Source: Dysgonomonas sp. PH5-45 (GTDB lineage Bacteria; Bacteroidota; Bacteroidia; Bacteroidales; Dysgonomonadaceae). From it: a stretch of 64,000 bases of DNA. Positions 1 to 8,054 of the stretch are shown here, in pieces. The stretch is taken from contig NZ_JARXWE010000001.1 in NCBI RefSeq assembly GCF_029893235.1, positions 62,001-126,000 of the forward strand. Reading direction: 5' to 3'. The notes below the pieces were generated by a model. It saw only the letters and a list, made by a program, of their open reading frames with translations, was not told the DNA's origin and did not search any database. The translations under genes were made by a program, and so were the position numbers. The first letter of the stretch is position 1, and each line of letters opens with the position of its first letter.

Positions 1-2
1 AG

Positions 3-48
3 TAAAACAGCCGGAAATATGCATTTTTGTATATTTCCGGCTGTTTTA
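3..48. terminator. Perfect 18-bp hairpin, bidirectional terminator
   Basis: Bases 3-20 pair perfectly with 31-48 around a 10-base loop; the A-rich outer left arm and T-rich outer right arm let it act in either direction. It most likely ends a gene lying left of the window. Confidence 0.75.
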
Positions 49-210
49 TTGTAAGAAAAGTAAATAGCTGGCATAAAAAATTAAAGTATGTTTTAAACGG
101 AATGTAAAGTTATATCTTTAATTTATGTTTGTTGTGTAATATAAGTTTTCTGTGATGCTTGTATTCACATCTCTGAATTTGTTTTTAATAACTATGTATT
201 TCCGAATAGT

Positions 211-828
211 ATGATAGACGATAATTTGAAAACTGAAGAAAAAATTAGAATTGCTGCTCGTGGAGAGTTTCTTGAAAAAGGTTTTAATGCTACCCGGATA
301 CGTGACATCGCAGAATTGGCCGAGGTTAATGTTGCTCTGGTGAATTATTATTTCCGTAGCAAAGAAAATCTGTTCGATATTATAATGTTCGATTGCATGC
401 AAGATATGTTTTCGTTTCTGAATAAGATAGTAAATAATGAACAGACGAGTTTATCGTTCAAGATACAAGAAATAGTGAAGAGCTATGTCAATATGTACAA
501 AACAAACCCTCATTTGCCGTTATTTGTTTTTCGCGAAATACAGACTAACCCCGACCGTTTGATAAGAAAAATAGGAATACCACAGGATAGTATGCAAAAT
601 AGCTATTTCTTTAAGCAATTGGGCGACCATATCTCTAAAAAGAAATTAGGTATAACACCTTTACATGTATTCGTAAACATAGTTTCTCTGACTATTTTGC
701 CGGTTGTCGGTAAATCGTTTATTTTTAAAATGTGTACCTTCGAAAATGAGGAATACGAAAATTTTGTAAACGAAAGGGAAGCACTTGTTCCTGAATGGAT
801 CAAGGCAATGTTAGATTTGGATGAATAA
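211..828 (+). CDS. TetR/AcrR family transcriptional regulator
   Basis: This 205-residue protein has the TetR layout: an N-terminal helix-turn-helix at about residues 10-55 (motifs AARGEFLEKGFNATRIRDIA and VNYYFRSKENLF) followed by an all-helical ligand and dimerisation domain. Such proteins are dimeric repressors released by small molecules. The usual target, an efflux or metabolic gene, is not adjacent on the right, where murF lies after 184 bases with no ORF, so its regulon may lie to the left or it may be autoregulated. The specific ligand cannot be read from the sequence. Confidence 0.88.
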   Translation: MIDDNLKTEEKIRIAARGEFLEKGFNATRIRDIAELAEVNVALVNYYFRSKENLFDIIMFDCMQDMFSFLNKIVNNEQTSLSFKIQEIVKSYVNMYKTNPHLPLFVFREIQTNPDRLIRKIGIPQDSMQNSYFFKQLGDHISKKKLGITPLHVFVNIVSLTILPVVGKSFIFKMCTFENEEYENFVNEREALVPEWIKAMLDLDE

Positions 829-1012
829 AAGACAATACATAAAAATATTCTGGAAAGAAGTTATGTTTGCTTGAAAAGTTAATGTATCTTCGTAATAGGT
901 GGTATTATTGATTTTTAAAATTATTTCAAGGTTTAAAAGAAAACAAAAATACCTCCTATTCGTTTATTTATTGTATAGGTGTAATTTGATACTAAATTAA
1001 GATTCGATAATC

Positions 1013-2302
1013 ATGGAAATATCCTCGCTCTACGAGCTATATAAGCTGCATCCCCAAATAACAACCGATACCCGAAACTGTTTGCCCGATTCCATTTTTT
1101 TTGCTCTGAAAGGCTCTAATTTTAATGGAAATGAGTATGCGCAAAAAGCTTTGGAGTCTGGTTGCCGTTATGCTGTTGTTGATGAAGAACCTCTGGTTGT
1201 AAATGACAAGATAATCCTTGTGAGCGACGTGCTCGAAACATTACAGGAATTAGCAAATTACCATCGCCGTCAGCTTAAACTCCCGATAATAGCCATCACA
1301 GGAACAAATGGAAAAACAACCACAAAGGAGTTGATAGCCGCAGTATTACGTAAAGAGTATAATGTAATATATACCGAAGGTAATCTGAATAACCATATTG
1401 GTGTTCCGCTTACTTTATTAAAAATGACACGTCAGCATGATGTGGCGGTGATAGAGATGGGAGCCAACCATCCGGGCGAAATTAAGTTTCTGGCAAAAAT
1501 AGTTGAACCCGATTATGGTTTGATTACCAACGTAGGACAGGCCCATTTAGAAGGTTTTGGCTCGTTCGAGAATGTGATAAAAACCAAAGGGGAGCTTTAC
1601 GATTATATCCGTGATAGCGAAGATGGCAAGATATTTATTGATTATAACAATAGGTATCTGTCTAAAATTGCTGAAGGAATGATGCCTATCTATTACGGGG
1701 AGAACGAAGATTTATTTATCTCCGGAAAAGTATTGGCCTTAACTCCTTGCCTTAAATTTGCATGGCGCTCGCTCGACTCCGATTGTTTGGTACAGACAAA
1801 GCTGGTTGGCGACTACAATCTGTCGAATGCGTTAGCCGCAATAGCCATAGGGCGGTATTTTGGGGTTCGTACAGAACTCATCAATGAGGCTTTAGAAGAA
1901 TATGAACCTGTCAATAACCGCTCGCAACTGAAGAAAACCGGTAAAAATATACTTATAATAGACGCCTACAATGCTAATCCTACCAGCATGCATGCTGCCT
2001 TGGAAAATTTCAGGCACATAGACGCTACTAACAAGACTTTAATTCTTGGAGAGATGCGCGAGCTGGGAGACGACAGCCAAAAAGAACATCAACGTTTGGT
2101 CGACTATATAGCCGACCATAAATTCCAGAATGTTTTTTTTGTAGGCTCAAGTTTTGAGCAAGTGAATACCTACCAGTATCCCCGATACGAAAGTTCGGAT
2201 ACGTTGAAAGAATACCTCTCAAAAAATCCGCTTGAAAATCAATATATATTGATAAAAGGATCGCGGGGCAATCGTTTGGAAGATTGCATTGATATCCTGT
2301 AA
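1013..2302 (+). CDS. murF: UDP-N-acetylmuramoyl-tripeptide--D-alanyl-D-alanine ligase
   Basis: This 429-residue Mur ligase adds D-Ala-D-Ala to the UDP-MurNAc-tripeptide, the last cytoplasmic step of peptidoglycan precursor synthesis. The ATP-binding loop AITGTNGKTTTKEL is at about residues 94-107. The N-terminal signature QITTDTRNCLPDSIFFALKG, the central EMGANHPGEI segment and the C-terminal DAYNANPTS segment are all typical of MurF. Length is normal. It stands outside a dcw cluster here, with its own upstream region and a terminator at 2331-2367. Confidence 0.95.
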   Translation: MEISSLYELYKLHPQITTDTRNCLPDSIFFALKGSNFNGNEYAQKALESGCRYAVVDEEPLVVNDKIILVSDVLETLQELANYHRRQLKLPIIAITGTNGKTTTKELIAAVLRKEYNVIYTEGNLNNHIGVPLTLLKMTRQHDVAVIEMGANHPGEIKFLAKIVEPDYGLITNVGQAHLEGFGSFENVIKTKGELYDYIRDSEDGKIFIDYNNRYLSKIAEGMMPIYYGENEDLFISGKVLALTPCLKFAWRSLDSDCLVQTKLVGDYNLSNALAAIAIGRYFGVRTELINEALEEYEPVNNRSQLKKTGKNILIIDAYNANPTSMHAALENFRHIDATNKTLILGEMRELGDDSQKEHQRLVDYIADHKFQNVFFVGSSFEQVNTYQYPRYESSDTLKEYLSKNPLENQYILIKGSRGNRLEDCIDIL

Positions 2303-2330
2303 AGAGAGAACAAACGATTAGATATATAGA

Positions 2331-2367
2331 AAAAAGAGTTGTGATTATGTTTTTCACAACTCTTTTT
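2331..2367. terminator. Bidirectional terminator between murF and oxyR
   Basis: Bases 2331-2344 pair with 2354-2367 (14 bp, 9-base loop), with A-run and T-run on the outer ends. It serves the convergent murF (+) and oxyR (-) genes. Confidence 0.85.
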
Positions 2368-2390
2368 TTGGAACAGTTATAGTCAAAAAG

Positions 2391-3335
2391 CTATTTAAAA
2401 TCTATAATAAATCTCTTTAAAGAAGTATCCAGCAGGCTTTTGGGAACGGATTGCTTTGTTTCGTCAATCAGTATTTTAACAACACGTTCTCTGAGGAAGT
2501 CTTTACGGGTAACAAGGCTCACTTCTCTGACAGGAGTGATACCCACCAAGGGGCGGACATTCTTTTTCTGGCGTTCGCTCAATCCGTCAATTGCCATCTC
2601 CGGAATTATAGTCAACCCGCTATTGTTATCAACAATATTAATCAGAGTACTGATACTGCCTGCTTCGTATGAGAAAAGACTATGCGAACTTTTGCGTTTG
2701 CGCAGATTACAAATTCTTAGTATTTGCGTGCGGAAGCAATGCTCTTCTTCCAGAAGCCACAGGCGGTTTATGTTCAGGTCGTCTTCTTCCAGTTCTTTTT
2801 TGGCGTAGAGCGATGTTTCGCGAGGCGATACGTATGCATAGAATTTTTCGTAATATATAGGATATTCTTTCAGTTTGTCGTTTTTTAAGGGAGTGGCAAG
2901 AATAGCCCCGTCTAACGATCCATTTAGCAATCGCTCGGTTATCTGTCCGGTTGTGGTTTCTTCTATATTGAGTTGGATATCGAACCCGTTTTCGTCATGA
3001 AACTGCATCAGTTTAGGTAAAAGATAGGGCGCGATTGTAGGTATGATACCCAAGCGGAAAATGCCTTGCACAACCCCTTTTTCTTCTTGTATAATCTCTT
3101 TTACCTGCTTTACCTGCGATACGATGACACGCGCCTGATTGATTACCTGCGTTCCGATTTCCGTTGGCTGTACCGGAAGTTGGCTCCGGTCAAATATTTT
3201 AACCCCCAGTTCGTCTTCGAGCTTTTGTATCATCATACTCAGCGTAGGTTGTGTAACGAACGATGCTTCGGCAGCTTTCGCAAAATGACGATGATTATCG
3301 ACAGCAATAATGTATTCTAATTGTTGTATGTTCAT
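2391..3335 (-). CDS. oxyR: Peroxide-sensing LysR-type regulator OxyR
   Basis: The 314-residue protein has a LysR-type winged helix-turn-helix at residues 1-60 and a periplasmic-binding-like effector domain. Within the effector domain, Cys200 and Cys209 are spaced C-x8-C in the context EEEHCFRTQILRIC, the exact arrangement of the redox pair Cys199/Cys208 of E. coli OxyR. This makes a hydrogen-peroxide-activated regulator much more likely than a generic LysR protein. It lies 27 bases after yggS on the same strand and could be cotranscribed with yggS and DUF4494. No peroxide-defence target gene is in the window. Confidence 0.9.
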   Translation of the reverse strand: MNIQQLEYIIAVDNHRHFAKAAEASFVTQPTLSMMIQKLEDELGVKIFDRSQLPVQPTEIGTQVINQARVIVSQVKQVKEIIQEEKGVVQGIFRLGIIPTIAPYLLPKLMQFHDENGFDIQLNIEETTTGQITERLLNGSLDGAILATPLKNDKLKEYPIYYEKFYAYVSPRETSLYAKKELEEDDLNINRLWLLEEEHCFRTQILRICNLRKRKSSHSLFSYEAGSISTLINIVDNNSGLTIIPEMAIDGLSERQKKNVRPLVGITPVREVSLVTRKDFLRERVVKILIDETKQSVPKSLLDTSLKRFIIDFK

Positions 3336-3362
3336 AATGGAAAAACTGATAGGGTAAATAAT

Positions 3363-4031
3363 TTAGTATTCTCGGTTTCCGAATATCAAGGAGCCTACTC
3401 TTACCATCGTAGCTCCTTCTTGTATGGCTATCTGATAATCGTGCGACATTCCCATTGATATTTCCCGAAAATAGTCAAATTCTTTGAAATAGCTTTGTTT
3501 TAGCTGGTTAAAATATTCTTTTAACGCCCGGAATTCGCTCCTTATTACCGATTCGTTGTCTGTATTGGTTGCCATGCCCATCACTCCGGCAATTTTTGCA
3601 TATTTAAGCTCTCGCCAATTTTCGGTTTCGAGCAAGGTTTTGCATGTATCGAATGTGAGCCCGTATTTGCTTTCTTCTTGGGCAATATGAATTTCCAGGA
3701 GGCAGTTTATTTCCCTCCCTGCCAGCTGTGCCTGTTTTTCTATTTCCTGCAAGAGCTTCCAACTGTCTACACTATGAATGGTGTGGGTGAAAGGAACTAT
3801 AGATTTTACCTTGTTGGTTTGCAAATGCCCTATAAAATGCCATTCGATATCGGCAGGCAATTGAGGGCTTTTCTGAACCACTTCTTGCATGCGGCTTTCA
3901 CCAAAAATTCTTTGTCCGGCATCGTAGGCCTCTTTAGCGGCAGAGGCAGGATGGAACTTCGATACGGCAACAAGCTTCACCCCATGGGGGATGGTTGCCA
4001 ATATTCCGTTCAGATTTTCAGTAATGCTCAT
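3363..4031 (-). CDS. YggS family pyridoxal-phosphate homeostasis protein
   Basis: A single-domain alanine-racemase-fold protein of 222 residues. The PLP lysine lies in LVAVSKFHPA near residue 24, followed by FGESRMQEV, IEWHFIGHLQTNK and the C-terminal SMGMSHDYQIAIQEGATMVRVG signature (each typical of YggS/PROSC). The family has no known catalytic activity and buffers free PLP. It starts 4 bases after the DUF4494 stop, so the two are translationally close and probably one operon. Confidence 0.93.
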   Translation of the reverse strand: MSITENLNGILATIPHGVKLVAVSKFHPASAAKEAYDAGQRIFGESRMQEVVQKSPQLPADIEWHFIGHLQTNKVKSIVPFTHTIHSVDSWKLLQEIEKQAQLAGREINCLLEIHIAQEESKYGLTFDTCKTLLETENWRELKYAKIAGVMGMATNTDNESVIRSEFRALKEYFNQLKQSYFKEFDYFREISMGMSHDYQIAIQEGATMVRVGSLIFGNREY

Positions 4032-4035
4032 TGTA

Positions 4036-4500
4036 CTATGAATTGTTTTGTTCGGGATTCACGTTCTTTTCGTTGGCAGAATAGGGGAAAACATCCATGA
4101 TGGCTGTTTCGGTAAGGCTGGCAATCACATAGTCGGCCAGAGTGCCTTCCATTCCTTTTTCAACAACGGTCAGAGCTTCTTTTATATCGGATGCCTGCGC
4201 CAGCATTTGTGCCGCTGTTTTCTTTTCCGATCCGCTTTTTTCGTCGAGTGTGATAAAATACACTTTTGCTTTATAATAACGGTCGCCGTTTTCGTTGAAA
4301 AACAACTCCGACAGTTTTGCCCTTTTAATATCGGCAATGGTGAATTCGCCACTGATATAAGGCCTCAATTCTTCAATGATGCGAGCTTCGGCTTCGGTGA
4401 ACGACAAGGCATCTACCAAATAAGGCTCCGATACTTTTTTTTGTATTCCGTTTTCAAGGGTTTTGTCATAGCTGACCTTGCATTCAAACCAATTGTGCAT
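4036..4500 (-). CDS. DUF4494 domain-containing protein
   Basis: A 154-residue soluble protein beginning MHNWFECKVSYDK and matching my memory of the Bacteroidota-restricted DUF4494 family. It has no signal peptide or membrane segment and its function is unknown. It is the first gene of a leftward run into yggS and oxyR. A -7 box on the minus strand lies at 4614-4621. The fixed proximity to yggS suggests a role linked to PLP or amino-acid metabolism, but that is inference only. Confidence 0.8.
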   Translation of the reverse strand: MHNWFECKVSYDKTLENGIQKKVSEPYLVDALSFTEAEARIIEELRPYISGEFTIADIKRAKLSELFFNENGDRYYKAKVYFITLDEKSGSEKKTAAQMLAQASDIKEALTVVEKGMEGTLADYVIASLTETAIMDVFPYSANEKNVNPEQNNS

Positions 4501-4613
4501 AGTTGTTTTTATTTGATAATTAGTTGTTTAATAATTTAATTTTTTACTTGGTTTTACCCGTTTATCGAAATCGAAAGGTAATATTTTCTCGTCATATATA
4601 GATAAAACCTATA

Positions 4614-4621
4614 CAAATATA
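4614..4621 (-). promoter_or_regulatory. -7 box upstream of DUF4494-yggS
   Basis: Minus-strand TATATTTG fits the Bacteroidota TAnnTTTG consensus. The -33 match is poor in spacing (a TTTG lies 24 bases upstream). It would give a leader of roughly 100 bases. Confidence 0.45.
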
Positions 4622-4660
4622 GTGAAAAGACTCCCGAAAAGTAAGCAAAAATAAAGAGAA

Positions 4661-4788
4661 TTAGTAAGTGCTTGTGAATTTAGGAGTATCTGCTCGATAC
4701 CGTTATCTTTACTGAATTACCAAACAGCGATGTGAATACACACCGAAATACATTCACAAGCAAGCTTACAATGACTTTCGGTGTTCAC
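4661..4788. repeat. Nested inverted repeats in a 295-base intergenic region
   Basis: Two inverted pairs interlock here. The 11-base arm TGCTTGTGAAT at 4669-4679 is the exact reverse complement of 4752-4762. ACACCGAAA at 4740-4748 is the reverse complement of 4776-4784, extended by GTGAA (4732-4736) with TTCAC (4784-4788). The two hairpins overlap and cannot both form fully. The region carries no ORF; it lies downstream of no gene end, between the starts and stops of DUF4494 and the GNAT gene. Confidence 0.6.
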
Positions 4789-4795
4789 TATATTT

Positions 4796-5545
4796 TCATT
4801 TTTTGAGTATTCTTTTTAAATATCCGATATCCAACAAATTCACTGTCTCAAAACTTCCTTTGTAAAACACAGCCCAATTGTTGAAAACACATGGCAATTC
4901 TTTTGCTTTTTGCAGCGTATCCACTTGGATTAGAGATAGAGGAATGTTGTGTATTTTGCAATATTGTTTTATTGTCTCAATGTTTTGATGAACATAGGGG
5001 CATTGCATATCGTAATAGATAGTTAATTCCTTGCTTTCAATATTTTGTTTTTTAGCACTTTGTGCGAATTTTGGAGTTGTTCCGTCAAAAGAAAGTGCAA
5101 GCAATTCGTATCCGTTATCGGTAGTATCAACAACCTCAAAGCCAAACTTTTTGGCGAACGATTGGTCTGAAAGCCAAGCTTTTTGTTTTGTTGCGCCGAG
5201 CATACAAATGCCCGATTTGCCTTTTTCTTTAGCATCGGTTAAGCAGTACTCTATCAGCGATTTCCCATAGCCTTTCCCTTTGTAGCTGCCTAAAACCCAT
5301 AAACAATACACATAAAGATAGTTGCTGCCGGTTATAGGAACCCATGCTGTTTCAAGAGGAGCGTATTCAATGAAAACAGTAGCCTTTGCATTCAACTTTC
5401 TAAAAACATGACCTTCTTTTAGTCGGTCTGAAAGCCATCTACGCTTTGCATCAATTCCCGGATGAGGCTTTTTACTGCGGATAATGCAGCATAAATGCTC
5501 ATCGATAATATTTTCTGTTGTTAAGTTTATAAAATCGGCATTCAT
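4796..5545 (-). CDS. GNAT acetyltransferase fused to a YoaP-like domain
   Basis: 249 residues in two parts. The first 150 residues are a GNAT acetyltransferase, with the acetyl-CoA loop in GSYKGKGYGKSLIEYCL. Residues about 165-249 resemble the YoaP C-terminal domain, a thioredoxin-like fold starting LTIYYDMQCPYVHQNI. The substrate is unknown. The Cys in CPY sits where a thioredoxin-fold protein would hold its active cysteine, but there is no CxxC. It is monocistronic, just upstream of tamL on the same strand with a 33-base gap from the tamL stop. Confidence 0.8.
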   Translation of the reverse strand: MNADFINLTTENIIDEHLCCIIRSKKPHPGIDAKRRWLSDRLKEGHVFRKLNAKATVFIEYAPLETAWVPITGSNYLYVYCLWVLGSYKGKGYGKSLIEYCLTDAKEKGKSGICMLGATKQKAWLSDQSFAKKFGFEVVDTTDNGYELLALSFDGTTPKFAQSAKKQNIESKELTIYYDMQCPYVHQNIETIKQYCKIHNIPLSLIQVDTLQKAKELPCVFNNWAVFYKGSFETVNLLDIGYLKRILKK

Positions 5546-5578
5546 ATTTATGCACCATAGTTTTAGCTTTGGGAAATA

Positions 5579-7867
5579 TCAGAACGGATAACCTATGGCA
5601 AAGTGCCATGCTATATCACGGCTTACTTTAGGGCGGTAAATAACCCAACGGTCGCCTTCGTCGCGTGCGGGATCGTAAGCTTTCATTCCTACATCGAGGC
5701 GAAGCAGTAAGAACCCAAGATCGAAACGAAGCCCTACACCATAAGAAAAAGCAAGTTCTTTATAGAATTTCGAGAAAGAAAATTCGCCACCGGGTTGTTC
5801 ATCATATTTCTTGATAGTCCAGATGTTTCCGGCGTCGAGAAATGCTGCCAGTTCGATATAATCGGTTGCTTTAGACCTGTATTCGAGATTCAAGTCGAGC
5901 TTTATATCACCTGTTTGGTTCACAAAATCGTTTGTTGCTCCCGGTTTGTATGATCCGGGACCCAACCGCCGGGTACTCCACCCGCGCACGCTGTTAGACC
6001 CACCCCCAAAATAACGCCGCTCAAAAGGCATAACGTTTGAGTTGCCAAAAGGATATGCCACACCAAGGGCTATCCTGTATGCAACCGAACCGGTTTTATT
6101 CAGCATCCGGGTATGGGCAAAACTGATGTCCCCCTTTATATATTCGGCATAAGCGATACCCAGTATCTGTTTTTGCCCGTCGCTGTTTCTTGAAGGCGAA
6201 TCAAACGAAGTTGCCAAACGAGGCAGCAAGCCCCCCCAATCGGCTCCGAAGCGCAGGGTGTAATTGTCGCGCTTTACCCTTCCGGACGAAGAATTGACGT
6301 ATACCCCCGTGTAGCCTATGCGCGATATTAATTGGTTTTGGTACATAGTTCTGTACAAAGCATTGTCGGGGTTGGATATAATGGAGTCGAATTTGGCCGA
6401 GATAGACGGCATGCGTATATAGTTTACGTCTATCAAGTCGAGAGAATGCCTCAGCCGGTTTCGTTTTGTAGTCCAGCGGTATGTGATTGTGGTATTAAAA
6501 AACTGACGTGTATATTCGGGGCGGTGCTGATTGTTCAACCCAACTGAAAATTGTGTACTGGCCGATGGCAGATTTCTCCAATCACTTTTAAGCCAAGGGA
6601 ATAAAAATTGAGGGAATGATATAGCACTTTCAATCCCATATTCATAAAAATTCTGGTTCAATATATCCGAACTGTTCGACCCTGTGATAAATTCGTATGC
6701 CCCTTTCAGCTTTACACTAAATACTTCCCCTCCATTAAACAGGTTCTGATGCTGGTACGAAGCATGAGGAGCAATACCTAAATCGCCAGCGGTATTGGTT
6801 CCGTCAATTCCCAATTGAAACCAGTGAGGATTGGCGGGTTTTACTTCTATGAGGGCATCGACAAGCTTCACACTGTCGGGTGTTGCAACAGGGGTGAACA
6901 AAATCTGTGTTTGCCGCACAGTACCCATTCCGCTGAAGGCAGAATATGTGTTGGTATAATAATAATCGGAATACCTCTTGCCGGGACGTAGGTGGGTGTT
7001 ACGGTAGATTGTGGAATTGCGCAGGAAATTACTCGGTCCGCGCACAATGGTCAATCCCCGGTAAGTTGTTGTGTCTAACTTGGTTTGTAGCTCCTGATTC
7101 CATTTTCTTACACCGCTAAGCACGGTTGTATTGCGGATATTGAACTTATGAAACACCGTACTGTCTTTATTCTCGGGATAGAACGAGAGGAACAAGTCTA
7201 CCTGCCGGTTGCCTACTGTTGTATCGGCCTTGAAGTATACATACTCTTTCGAGAAGGAGTAATATCCTACATTCCGGAAGAAATTTGCGATATTGACCTT
7301 TTCCTCTTCCAGATTGTCTTGGTCGAACATATCGCCCGGATGTATCCCTGACAACCTTTTGTAATAGAACAGTATTTTATCCATGTGCGGATGGTTGGGA
7401 TTTTTCCCGAAATCGTAAGTACGTATTGTATAAGGTTTATCGGCTTTTACGTTGTACGTTACTTTCATTTTCTTATCCTTAACCTCCAGAATGGTATCTA
7501 CCTTAGCATTCAGATAGCCTTTATTTATCAGTTCTCGCTGTATTTGGGTTATTGAAGTTCCGGTCAGCCCCCGATTGTAAATGACAGGGGGTTCGCCTAT
7601 CTTGCGGATAAAGCGCGTCATCCATTTTGAGGTATCCTGCCCTGCCATATTGTAAAGCCGTAGGCGGACTTTACCTAACAACGGAAAGCTTGAATTGGGT
7701 TCTTGCCGCAGGAAAGCTTCGAGCTCGGCAATGTCTACTTTCTTATTATCGGCTTTTATATCAACTTTGTCCAGCAAATATTGTTCTTGTGGGATATTTT
7801 TCTGAATACTGCACGACGAAGCCAGAATCAGAATAAAAGTAAATATGCAAAAAAGGCTTTTTTTCAT
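5579..7867 (-). CDS. tamL: TamL-type outer-membrane lipoprotein (TamA/BamA superfamily)
   Basis: 762 residues from the chosen start. It has a lipoprotein signal (MKKSLFCIFTFILILASSC, lipid Cys at 19), POTRA-like repeats in the N-terminal half, and a C-terminal Omp85 barrel with the NSVRGWSTRRLG loop motif and a terminal GYPF strand. TamL is the Bacteroidota lipoprotein version of TamA and works with TamB in envelope assembly or lipid transport. An upstream in-frame ATG at 7930 would add 21 residues, but a promoter (7901-7933) overlaps it, so the ATG at 7867 is preferred. A C7 run lies at 6231-6237. tamB is not nearby. Confidence 0.9.
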   Translation of the reverse strand: MKKSLFCIFTFILILASSCSIQKNIPQEQYLLDKVDIKADNKKVDIAELEAFLRQEPNSSFPLLGKVRLRLYNMAGQDTSKWMTRFIRKIGEPPVIYNRGLTGTSITQIQRELINKGYLNAKVDTILEVKDKKMKVTYNVKADKPYTIRTYDFGKNPNHPHMDKILFYYKRLSGIHPGDMFDQDNLEEEKVNIANFFRNVGYYSFSKEYVYFKADTTVGNRQVDLFLSFYPENKDSTVFHKFNIRNTTVLSGVRKWNQELQTKLDTTTYRGLTIVRGPSNFLRNSTIYRNTHLRPGKRYSDYYYTNTYSAFSGMGTVRQTQILFTPVATPDSVKLVDALIEVKPANPHWFQLGIDGTNTAGDLGIAPHASYQHQNLFNGGEVFSVKLKGAYEFITGSNSSDILNQNFYEYGIESAISFPQFLFPWLKSDWRNLPSASTQFSVGLNNQHRPEYTRQFFNTTITYRWTTKRNRLRHSLDLIDVNYIRMPSISAKFDSIISNPDNALYRTMYQNQLISRIGYTGVYVNSSSGRVKRDNYTLRFGADWGGLLPRLATSFDSPSRNSDGQKQILGIAYAEYIKGDISFAHTRMLNKTGSVAYRIALGVAYPFGNSNVMPFERRYFGGGSNSVRGWSTRRLGPGSYKPGATNDFVNQTGDIKLDLNLEYRSKATDYIELAAFLDAGNIWTIKKYDEQPGGEFSFSKFYKELAFSYGVGLRFDLGFLLLRLDVGMKAYDPARDEGDRWVIYRPKVSRDIAWHFAIGYPF

Positions 7868-7900
7868 GTAAAAACAATTTGCTGTTGTAGATATCCGGAA

Positions 7901-7933
7901 CAAATATAGACAAATAGAGGCTTTTTTCACAAA
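7901..7933 (-). promoter_or_regulatory. Promoter of tamL
   Basis: Minus-strand -7 box TATATTTG at 7901-7908 with TTTG (plus-strand CAAA) at 7930-7933, 21 bases apart. Transcription would begin near 7894, inside the longer reading frame, which decides the tamL start in favour of 7867. Confidence 0.65.
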
Positions 7934-8054
7934 TTTATTGATAAACTTCTTCTTTATATTTTACATTTCGAATCGACATGCAAAATCTTAAAAAAATGAC
8001 TAATATTGCATAATAGATATAAAGCATTATGTTCAGCAAAATTTTCATACGGTC

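Noticed and set aside
6231-6237. C7 run in tamL as a phase-variable tract
   Set aside because: Seven bases is short, the gene is likely needed for envelope assembly, and the frame is intact.
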